Of a stretch of DNA of 32,500 bases, positions 1-6,681 are shown in pieces. The stretch's first letter is position 1. Every line of letters begins with the position of its first letter. The translations under genes and the position numbers were made by a program. The notes below the pieces were generated by a model. That model saw only the letters and a program-made list of their open reading frames with translations. It ran no database searches and was not told where the DNA came from. The DNA is taken from positions 1-32,500 of the forward strand of contig NZ_CATMFB010000025.1 in assembly GCF_950066645.1 (NCBI RefSeq), written 5' to 3'. Source of the stretch: an uncultured Thalassolituus sp. (lineage in GTDB: Bacteria > Pseudomonadota > Gammaproteobacteria > Pseudomonadales > Oceanobacteraceae).

Positions 1-498
1 CAGCCAGCGGCACTGCAGGAACTGAACGACATTCTCGAACGCCAGTTCTCTGGCAAAGCAGGCACTCAGACCACCACCATGGGCGGGGTCAAAGTGGCCG
101 CCAGTATCGTCAACTTCGTGGACAGCACAATTGCTTCCGAACTGCTCGAACAGATCAAGGAAGTGGACGAAGATCTGGGGACTCAGATTCAGGATCTTAT
201 GTTTGTTTTCGACAATCTGGTGGATGTCGACGACCGCGGTATTCAGGTATTGCTGCGCGAAGTATCAACCGATCTGCTTATTCTGGCGCTCAAGGGAGCA
301 GACCCTTCCGTTCAGGAAAAAATCTTCAAGAACATGTCCAAGCGGGCTGCCGAATTGCTGCGTGATGATCTGGACGCGAAAGGTCCGGTCAAGCTCAGCG
401 ATGTGGAAGGTGCTCAGAAGGAAATTCTTACGATTGCCCGTCGCCTGGCCGATGCCGGCGAGATAATGCTGGGTGGTGGTGGCGAGGCCATGGTCTGA
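1..498 (+). CDS. fliG: Flagellar motor switch protein FliG, C-terminal part (5' end outside window)
   Basis: The reading frame is open from base 1, so the gene starts upstream and about half to two thirds of the protein is missing. What remains is the middle and C-terminal armadillo-like region of FliG, the C-ring protein that contacts the MotA-type stator and carries torque. Visible family signatures are the segment FDNLVDVDDRGIQ, the torque-helix region with LKGADPSVQEK, and RAAELLRDDL followed by GPVKLSDVE. The end MLGGGGEAMV resembles the glycine-rich FliG tail. The stop lies one base before the proposed fliH start, which supports one fli operon. Identity is very secure; only the N-terminus is unseen. 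Confidence 0.97.
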   Translation, partial: QPAALQELNDILERQFSGKAGTQTTTMGGVKVAASIVNFVDSTIASELLEQIKEVDEDLGTQIQDLMFVFDNLVDVDDRGIQVLLREVSTDLLILALKGADPSVQEKIFKNMSKRAAELLRDDLDAKGPVKLSDVEGAQKEILTIARRLADAGEIMLGGGGEAMV

Positions 499-499
499 T

Positions 500-1450
500 A
501 TGGCCGACATTAAGCGTGATTCGCCAATTCCGGCTGAGAATGTTGATGAAGCGCGTCCCTGGCGCCTGCCGTTCTGGACTGAGCCCGCCGCCTTTGTTGT
601 TGAGCGTGAACAGGAAGAGCAGGACGACAGTCAGGAGGATGCTCCGGAAGAAACTGCCGCTGCAGGCTATCCGACGGCAGAAGAGCTTGAGGTTATCCGC
701 CGCGAAGCATACAACGACGGCCTGGAGCAGGGGCGTGTTGAAGGTCGCCAGCAGGGTATTCAGGTAGGGCGAGAGGAAGGTCATGCCGAAGGCCATAAAC
801 GTGGTTATGACGAAGGCATGGCTGAGGGCCGTCGGGAAGGCAATAAGATTGGTTTTGAGGAAGGGCGGGCAGAAGGTCAGGCAGATGTTACTGCCCAGGC
901 CAGCCGGCTCCGCGATGTGGTCGCTACGTTACAGGCGAGCGTGACTGAGCGGGACAGCCAGCTGCCGGAAGTCCTGGTGATGTTGGTAACCCGCTTAACA
1001 GAGCAGGTGCTGGAACATGAACTGAGCGCCGGAGCGCAGTCAATTAACCGTTATGTGCGTGCTGCACTTCAGTCGCTACCAGATGGCGAAAAGGCGGCAA
1101 GAGTGTTTGTCTCTGAACAGGACAAGGCTCTTATCGACGAGGCTGCTCTGCGGGTTGCGGTTGAGACAGACGACAGTCTGGCCGCTGGAGAATGTCGGGT
1201 AGAGAGTGAAAATTCCCTGGTTGAATACTCTGTCAGTGACCATCTGCAACAGGCGTTGCTGGATCTGGCCGGGCAGATGCTGACAGAAGCAGATGGCTAT
1301 CCGACCGAGAGTGAATCAGCCGCATTGAGCGTGCAGGTAAAAGACGCGCCTCAGGATTCAGAAGCGCAGGCGGATGCAGATCAGCCAGCAGCCCCCTTTG
1401 ATGACGTGCAGGACGAGGTGCCGGATGACTCTGAGCCACCGCTGGCGTGA
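500..1450 (+). CDS. fliH: Flagellar export ATPase regulator FliH
   Basis: FliH binds FliI and FliN and controls the flagellar type III export ATPase at the membrane base. I chose ATG 500, one base after the fliG stop; an in-frame ATG at 473 inside fliG would add nine residues. The protein (316 aa) has an acidic N-terminus with an aromatic PWRLPFW patch, then an unbroken run of 14 glycines at four-residue spacing (about residues 74-126), preceded by alanine at residue 70. This is the FliH A-x3-G(x3G)n helix motif. A coiled-coil and compact C-terminal domain follow to about residue 270, then an acidic tail of about 45 residues that is longer than usual. The 3' end overlaps fliI by 26 bases. Confidence 0.93.
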   Translation: MADIKRDSPIPAENVDEARPWRLPFWTEPAAFVVEREQEEQDDSQEDAPEETAAAGYPTAEELEVIRREAYNDGLEQGRVEGRQQGIQVGREEGHAEGHKRGYDEGMAEGRREGNKIGFEEGRAEGQADVTAQASRLRDVVATLQASVTERDSQLPEVLVMLVTRLTEQVLEHELSAGAQSINRYVRAALQSLPDGEKAARVFVSEQDKALIDEAALRVAVETDDSLAAGECRVESENSLVEYSVSDHLQQALLDLAGQMLTEADGYPTESESAALSVQVKDAPQDSEAQADADQPAAPFDDVQDEVPDDSEPPLA

Positions 1451-2756
1451 GCTGGCCCCCGCCAGTGAGTATCGCCCCCGGGTCTCGGGACGCCTTGTGC
1501 GTATGGTGGGCCTGACGCTCGAAGCCATTGGGATTGACGTCCGTACGGGCGACCGCTGTCGGGTGGAACGACCGCAGGGCGGCGACGTTGAGGCCGAAGT
1601 GGTCGGTTTCGATGGCAAGCGTATTTTTCTTATGCCGATTGAGCAGGTCGATGGTTTGCGCCCGGGTGCCAGAGTCTGGCCATTGCACGGTGCGGCGGAT
1701 GTGCCTGTTGGTTTTTCTCTTCTTGGGCGGGTGCTGGATGGTACTGGTCGGCCGCTTGATCTGAATGGCCCCTTGCTGAATACCGAATCCGGACATCTGC
1801 AGGGGCGATATATCAATCCACTGCATCGCGCGCCTATCCGCGACACCCTGGATGTCGGCATCCGCGCAATTAATGCCATGCTGACCGTTGGGCGCGGTCA
1901 GCGGATCGGTCTGTTTGCGGGCTCAGGGGTGGGTAAAAGTGTGTTGCTTGGCATGATGACGCGCTTTACTACCGCCGACGTTGTGGTAGTCGGACTCATC
2001 GGCGAACGTGGTCGCGAAGTTAAAGAATTTATTGACGAAATTCTTGGGCCAGAAGGGCTGAAGAGAGCGGTTGTGATTGCTTCACCGGCCGATGATTCCC
2101 CTTTAATGCGCCTTCGTGCAGCAATGTACTGCACAGCGGTTGCCGAGTTTTTCCGTGATCAGGGCCAGAACGTTCTGTTGTTGATGGATTCCCTGACCCG
2201 TTATGCCCAGGCCCAGCGTGAAATTGCACTTGCGGTGGGAGAACCCCCGGCAACCAAAGGGTATCCTCCTTCTGTATTTAACAAGTTACCGAAACTGGTT
2301 GAGCGAACCGGTAATGGTCAACAGGGGGGCGGATCTATTACGGCGTTTTATACGGTACTCAGTGAAGGCGATGATATGCAGGACCCGATAGCAGATGCGA
2401 GCCGGGCAATTCTTGATGGACATATTGTGCTTTCACGTCGTCTTGCCGAAGAAGGACACTACCCTGCGATTGACGTAGAAGCATCGGTGAGCCGGGTGAT
2501 GCCACAGATTGTGGATGATGCCTGGCTGCAACGGGCACAGATGTGCAAAAGACTGATGTCGCATTATCGTCAGAATCAGGACCTTGTTGCTGTCGGCGCG
2601 TATCAGGCCGGATCGGATCAGGTGTTGGATGTCGCCATTGAGCGTATGCCGAAAATTAAAGCCATGCTGCAACAGGGGCTGCGGGAAGGAGCTGACATCA
2701 GCGCCAGTAAAGATGCCCTGGCAGGGCTTTTTCCAGGATTTGATAAAGGGAAATGA
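1425..2756 (+). CDS. fliI: Flagellum-specific export ATPase FliI
   Basis: FliI is the F1-ATPase-like hexameric ATPase of the flagellar type III export apparatus. The Walker A motif GSGVGKS is at about residues 166-172, Walker B LLLMD at about 251-255, and [10 protein letters not shown] and [18 protein letters not shown] are typical of the family. The C-terminal FliI signature ALAGLFPGF is present. I chose ATG 1425 over the farther ATG 1374 because GAGG lies six bases before it and MTLSHRW begins a normal-length 443 aa protein. It overlaps fliH by 26 bases and shares ATGA with fliJ, so the three are translationally coupled. Confidence 0.96.
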   Translation: MTLSHRWRELAPASEYRPRVSGRLVRMVGLTLEAIGIDVRTGDRCRVERPQGGDVEAEVVGFDGKRIFLMPIEQVDGLRPGARVWPLHGAADVPVGFSLLGRVLDGTGRPLDLNGPLLNTESGHLQGRYINPLHRAPIRDTLDVGIRAINAMLTVGRGQRIGLFAGSGVGKSVLLGMMTRFTTADVVVVGLIGERGREVKEFIDEILGPEGLKRAVVIASPADDSPLMRLRAAMYCTAVAEFFRDQGQNVLLLMDSLTRYAQAQREIALAVGEPPATKGYPPSVFNKLPKLVERTGNGQQGGGSITAFYTVLSEGDDMQDPIADASRAILDGHIVLSRRLAEEGHYPAIDVEASVSRVMPQIVDDAWLQRAQMCKRLMSHYRQNQDLVAVGAYQAGSDQVLDVAIERMPKIKAMLQQGLREGADISASKDALAGLFPGFDKGK

Positions 2757-3208
2757 ACTACCGTCACCCCCGGGCTAAACGCCTGAAAGTCGTATTTGAA
2801 ATTGCTGAGCGCGAAGAGCAGGATGCGCTGCAGCGCTGGGGACTGGCACGGCAGAAACTTGAAGCTGAAAAGGCAAAACGCAGTCAGCTCTCCGACTACG
2901 CAGGTGATTACCAGCGACGCCTGGCGACCCCCGGACAGACCACAGTGAAAGCCGGTGACATGCACAACACGCTCGGGTTTATCCGCCAGATTGAATCTGC
3001 GCTGCGTCAGCAGGAAGGACAGATCGCACAACTGGAAACTCTGACAGCAAAAGCGCGCACGGCCTACCTCGAAGCACGGGGAAAAACAGAAGCCATGAAA
3101 AAAATGCTGGAGCGGCTGGAGCAGGAATACCAGAGCGAACAGAATGCCCGCGAGCAGCGCGAGGCGGACGAGTGGTCTAACCGGCAAGCGGCGCGACGCA
3201 CCTTGTGA
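2753..3208 (+). CDS. fliJ: Flagellar export protein FliJ
   Basis: FliJ is the small coiled-coil stalk protein of the export ATPase. The start overlaps the fliI stop in an ATGA. The 151 aa product is highly charged and almost wholly helical, with long stretches of Glu/Gln/Arg/Lys heptads (for example [13 protein letters not shown]-like spacing) and the family N-terminal segment with [10 protein letters not shown]. Length fits the family (about 147 aa). It is the last gene of the fliGHIJ block; a 139-base gap follows before the chemosensory set. Assignment rests on position plus coiled-coil character, as FliJ sequences diverge widely. Confidence 0.9.
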   Translation: MNYRHPRAKRLKVVFEIAEREEQDALQRWGLARQKLEAEKAKRSQLSDYAGDYQRRLATPGQTTVKAGDMHNTLGFIRQIESALRQQEGQIAQLETLTAKARTAYLEARGKTEAMKKMLERLEQEYQSEQNAREQREADEWSNRQAARRTL

Positions 3209-3347
3209 CTTTTTAGTACTTTGTAATCTTATCTCCCTTTCTTTGTCGTTCAGGTCATTCCTGCCTTAAAAATATCCCTTCCTCGTCTGGCAGCTTTACA
3301 GAAGCGGTCTAGTCTTACCTTTAGGGTTTACACGAGGACACATCCTT
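3209..3347. other. fliJ to STAS-gene intergenic gap, no firm signal
   Basis: This 139-base AT-richer gap separates the flagellar fliJ end from the chemosensory set. I looked for sigma-54 (GG-N10-GC), sigma-28 and strong sigma-70 elements and found none convincing. TTTACA at 3295-3300 resembles a -35 box but has no good -10 partner. No clear terminator hairpin was seen. The STAS start is preceded by a usable CGAGGA ribosome site. Confidence 0.35.
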
Positions 3348-3629
3348 ATGACAGAAGCAGCCACCATTCACTGTGGTAACCGCCTGAGCATTGATCAGGT
3401 GGAAGGGCTTTATCAGAAGCTCGAGGCGGCCGTTCTGTCCGGAGGAGATCTGACGCTTGACGCTGGTGACGTTCATTTCTGCGACACAGCGGGTCTGCAG
3501 ATGATACTCAGCCTGCGTAAGACTCTTGCTGGTACCGGAAATGATATCAGCTGGAGTGCAGTCACGGATGTTCTCAAAGATACCGCAGGTTACCTGGGTA
3601 TCCGCAAATCTCTGAATCTTCCTGAATAA
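3348..3629 (+). CDS. STAS-domain protein, MlaB-like, with Ala at the phosphoacceptor position
   Basis: A single STAS domain of 93 aa. The conserved loop reads FCDTAGLQ (about residues 44-51), where anti-sigma-factor antagonists carry D-S-S-G-L-G. Alignment of D46-T47-A48-G49-L50 puts alanine where the phosphorylated serine of SpoIIAA-type proteins sits, and gives the D-T-A-G-L form seen in MlaB. The gene begins the chemosensory set and is 28 bases before cheY. What it binds cannot be read from the sequence: possibilities are the CheA/CheY pair, or the HsbR kinase domain encoded downstream. The STAS assignment is firm; the role is unknown. Confidence 0.85.
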   Translation: MTEAATIHCGNRLSIDQVEGLYQKLEAAVLSGGDLTLDAGDVHFCDTAGLQMILSLRKTLAGTGNDISWSAVTDVLKDTAGYLGIRKSLNLPE

Positions 3630-3657
3630 CACACCGGCAAACTACGGGAGAACTCGT

Positions 3658-4020
3658 ATGGTAAGTATCTTAGCTGTTGACGATTCTGCTTCTATGCGCC
3701 AGATGGTGAGCTTTACGCTCAAAGGCGCAGGCTATCAGGTTCGTGAAGCGGTGGATGGCGTTGAAGCGCTGGAAATCGCAAAGAACGAAAAATTTGATCT
3801 GGTTCTGACTGACGTAAACATGCCCAACATGAATGGCATTGAGCTGGTTCAGAATCTTCGCCAACAGGAGAACTATAAGTTCGTTCCTATGTTGATGCTG
3901 ACGACCGAATCTGCAGGCGATATGAAAATGCAGGGTAAAGCCGCCGGTGCCACAGGCTGGATCGTAAAGCCGTTTAATCCAGACCAACTTCTGAGCACAA
4001 TCAAACGCGTTCTGGGGTAA
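3658..4020 (+). CDS. cheY: CheY-like single-domain response regulator of the inserted chemosensory set
   Basis: A stand-alone receiver domain of 120 aa. Phosphoacceptor Asp52 lies in LVLTDVNMPNMNG, the acidic pair is VDDS at residues 7-10, the switch Thr is in LMLTTE (about residue 82-83) and the conserved Lys is K104 in IVKPFNP. It lies six bases before cheA and is almost certainly its substrate. It differs clearly from the second CheY at 26619, which has the classical [14 protein letters not shown] start of flagellar CheY. Whether this one binds FliM or acts elsewhere cannot be judged from sequence alone. Confidence 0.93.
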   Translation: MVSILAVDDSASMRQMVSFTLKGAGYQVREAVDGVEALEIAKNEKFDLVLTDVNMPNMNGIELVQNLRQQENYKFVPMLMLTTESAGDMKMQGKAAGATGWIVKPFNPDQLLSTIKRVLG

Positions 4021-4026
4021 TTTCTG

Positions 4027-6102
4027 ATGAGTGTCGATCTGTCGCAGTTTCACCAGGTATTTTTTGAAGAAAGCTTCGAAGGCCTGGATGTTATGGAAAG
4101 CCAGCTCCTGGAGATGGACCCCGCTGACGTTGACGACGAAACGGTTAATACCATTTTTCGCGCTGCACACTCCATTAAAGGAGGTGCCGGTACCTTCGGA
4201 TTTATGCCGATCTCTGAGTTTACGCACGTTGTAGAAACTCTGCTTGATGAGATCCGCAGTGGTCAGCGGGTGATGCAGCCGGAATATGTCGACTTATTTC
4301 TACAGTCTGTCGATTGCCTGCGTGGCATGTTGTCAGATATGCAACAGGGCAACGAGCCAGAGAAGGAGCGCCCTGCACAGTTACGGGCTGAATTCGAAAC
4401 CATTCTGCATGGTGCTGCTCCCGTCGCTGAAGCCGCACCCACGGAAGAAGAAAAAGGCTCTGGATGGCTGATTCGCCTTACCCCATACCCGGATTTACTG
4501 CGTACAGGGAATGAACCCTTCCGTATGTTCCGGGAATTAATCGACATTGTTGGTGAAGAGCACTGCGAGATTGAAGCAGACACCAGCAAGCTTCCCGAGT
4601 TTACCAGTCTGAATCCTGAGGAATGCCATTTGGCGTGGCAGATCCGGGTGACACGGGAAATCCCTCTCGCAGACATTAAAGTCGTGTTCGAGTGGGTAGA
4701 GGACGAATGTGATCTGGTGTATGAGCCGCTCGGTGACGTTGCAACAGCCAGCCCGGAAGAAACAGCCCCCGCCGTCAGTGATACATCCGACGCTGAAGGA
4801 ATTCAGGTGCCTGAAAAGGTTGCTGCCGCAATAGCGGAGACGCCTAAAAAATCCGCCGAGCCCGCCGCCCCGGCCAAAGCGCCTAAAAAAGCAAATGCTG
4901 AAAGCTCCTCCATCCGCGTGTCTATCGACAAAGTCGATAGCCTGATCAACATGGTCGGAGAGCTGGTGATTACCCAATCAATGCTGGGGCAACTGGGGCA
5001 GGATTTCGATCTCAGCCGCCTTGCTAAGTTGCAGGAAGGCCTGTCGCAGCTTGAACAGAACACCCGTGAACTACAGGAAAGCGTGATGAAAATCCGCATG
5101 ATGCCGATCAGTTTCGCTTTCAGCCGTTTTCCACGGTTGGTGCGAGACCTCGGTAATCAGCTGGGCAAGAAAGTCAATCTGGTGACGCTGGGTGAGCAGA
5201 CGGAGCTGGATAAAACGGTGATGGAAAAAATCAGCGACCCACTGGTTCATCTTGTCCGTAATTCGATGGATCACGGTCTCGAGACCACCGAAAAGCGACT
5301 GGCTGCTGGCAAGTCTGCTGACGGCACTATTACGCTGAATGCCTACCATCAGGGGGGCAATATCGTCATTGAAGTCGCTGACGATGGTGCAGGCCTTAAC
5401 GAGGAAAAAATTCTCAAGAAAGCAATGGAAAAAGGCCTGGTGCCTGAGTCTGCAAATCTGACCCCTGAAGAAATACACCAGCTTGTGTTCCTACCCGGAT
5501 TTTCCACGGCTGATGCTGTGAGTGACATCTCCGGTCGTGGTGTCGGTATGGACGTGGTACGCAGAAATATTCAGGCATTGAATGGCAGTATCGAGGTCCG
5601 TTCCAGTCGGGGGACGGGCTCAACCTTCATTATCCGTCTGCCTCTGACGCTGGCGATTCTCGACGGGCAGCTGGTGCAGGTATGTGAAGCAACCTACATC
5701 TTCCCGCTGGTATCCATTGTTGAGTCTATCCAGATCAGTCGTCGTTCCCTCAATCATGTAACGGGCAGTCAATATGTCATGCAGTTACGGGATGAATATA
5801 TTCCGATCGTTCGTCTTGATGAGATATTTGGGCTGCGTGACAACGTCCAGGATATTGATGAGCTGATGCTGGTGGTTGTCGAAGGCGACAACGAAAAAAT
5901 AGGCATTGTTGTTGATGATCTTCTGGGTCAGCAACAGGTAGTTATTAAGAGCCTTGAGCAGAATTATACCAAGGTGTCGGGCATTTCAGGCGCGACGATC
6001 CTTGGCGATGGCACGGTCGCATTGATTATTGATATTTCAAGTATCGGCCGGAACATCACTCCTGTGAAAAAGCATCAGGGTAAATCTGATCAGGCAGCGT
6101 GA
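4027..6102 (+). CDS. cheA: Chemotaxis histidine kinase CheA of the inserted chemosensory set
   Basis: A 691 aa CheA that phosphorylates its partner CheY and CheB. Domains: P1 phosphotransfer with His48 in AAHSIKGGAGTFGF (about 1-125); a folded P2-like domain (about 145-237) starting SGWLIRLTPYPDLL; an Ala/Pro/Lys linker; P3 dimerisation (about 293-350); P4 ATPase with the N box HLVRNSMDHG (about 408-417), G1 DDGAGL and GRGVGMDVVR; and a P5 CheW-like domain to the end. It resembles E. coli-type CheA in having a folded P2, unlike the second CheA of this window. Start ATG 4027 follows cheY by six bases with a weak ribosome site, suggesting coupling. Confidence 0.97.
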   Translation: MSVDLSQFHQVFFEESFEGLDVMESQLLEMDPADVDDETVNTIFRAAHSIKGGAGTFGFMPISEFTHVVETLLDEIRSGQRVMQPEYVDLFLQSVDCLRGMLSDMQQGNEPEKERPAQLRAEFETILHGAAPVAEAAPTEEEKGSGWLIRLTPYPDLLRTGNEPFRMFRELIDIVGEEHCEIEADTSKLPEFTSLNPEECHLAWQIRVTREIPLADIKVVFEWVEDECDLVYEPLGDVATASPEETAPAVSDTSDAEGIQVPEKVAAAIAETPKKSAEPAAPAKAPKKANAESSSIRVSIDKVDSLINMVGELVITQSMLGQLGQDFDLSRLAKLQEGLSQLEQNTRELQESVMKIRMMPISFAFSRFPRLVRDLGNQLGKKVNLVTLGEQTELDKTVMEKISDPLVHLVRNSMDHGLETTEKRLAAGKSADGTITLNAYHQGGNIVIEVADDGAGLNEEKILKKAMEKGLVPESANLTPEEIHQLVFLPGFSTADAVSDISGRGVGMDVVRRNIQALNGSIEVRSSRGTGSTFIIRLPLTLAILDGQLVQVCEATYIFPLVSIVESIQISRRSLNHVTGSQYVMQLRDEYIPIVRLDEIFGLRDNVQDIDELMLVVVEGDNEKIGIVVDDLLGQQQVVIKSLEQNYTKVSGISGATILGDGTVALIIDISSIGRNITPVKKHQGKSDQAA

Positions 6103-6110
6103 GGTAAATC

Positions 6111-6626
6111 ATGGAATCCACGATGGCAGAGACCAACATCCCTGATACAGGGATGGCGGATGAGCAGCAATACCTGACCTTTATCATGTCGGGAGAGGAG
6201 TACGGGGTAGATATTCTGGCCGTACAGGAAATCCGGGGCTGGGAAGAGCCTACGTCCATACCCAATGCACCACGTTATATCCGTGGCGTCATAAATCTGC
6301 GTGGGACCATCGTTCCAATTATGGATCTGCGGATGCGGTTCGGCCTGGAGCACATCGAATACACCGCGACTACGGTCGTGATTATTCTGAAGTTTGATGG
6401 CGAACATGGCGAAAGGGTCATGGGGATCGTTGTCGATGCTGTCTCTGACGTCTATACCATCGCTGACGGCAGTACCCGCAAACCCCCTGAACTGACAGAA
6501 GATGATAATTCAGACTTTATTAAAGGCCTGGTTAACGTCAATGAAAAAATGGTAATCCTCCTTGATGTTGAGGAACTCCTGAGTATTAAAAACCAGCTTC
6601 TGAATGTCGCCGGCAGTGTGGAATAA
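6111..6626 (+). CDS. cheW: Chemotaxis coupling protein CheW of the inserted set
   Basis: CheW joins receptors to CheA in the signalling array. The 171 aa protein is a single CheW domain: YLTFIMSGEEYGVDI (about 21-35), IPNAPRYIRGVINLRG (about 50-65) and VGIV-like GIVVDAVSDV are the usual landmarks, with NLRGTIVPIMDLR at the core. It starts eight bases after cheA. An in-frame ATG at 6123 (residue 5) is an alternative start. The next gene is the receptor, so CheA, CheW and receptor would be made from one transcript. Confidence 0.96.
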   Translation: MESTMAETNIPDTGMADEQQYLTFIMSGEEYGVDILAVQEIRGWEEPTSIPNAPRYIRGVINLRGTIVPIMDLRMRFGLEHIEYTATTVVIILKFDGEHGERVMGIVVDAVSDVYTIADGSTRKPPELTEDDNSDFIKGLVNVNEKMVILLDVEELLSIKNQLLNVAGSVE

Positions 6627-6681
6627 ACACCTGTTCCCCTGACGCATTCAGATCGAACTAATAGTATTAAGGACTTGTGAT

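Noticed and set aside
1233-1879. Long minus-strand ORFs opposite fliH/fliI, and similar ones opposite cheA, the receptor gene and parC
   Set aside because: All lie opposite well-recognised genes, carry low-complexity or Arg/Ser/Pro-rich products and show no domain; they are antisense shadows.
6639-6667. CTGACG-N17-TAGTAT as a sigma-70 promoter for the receptor gene
   Set aside because: Transcription would start only about eight bases before the ATG, leaving the AAGGA ribosome site outside the transcript.
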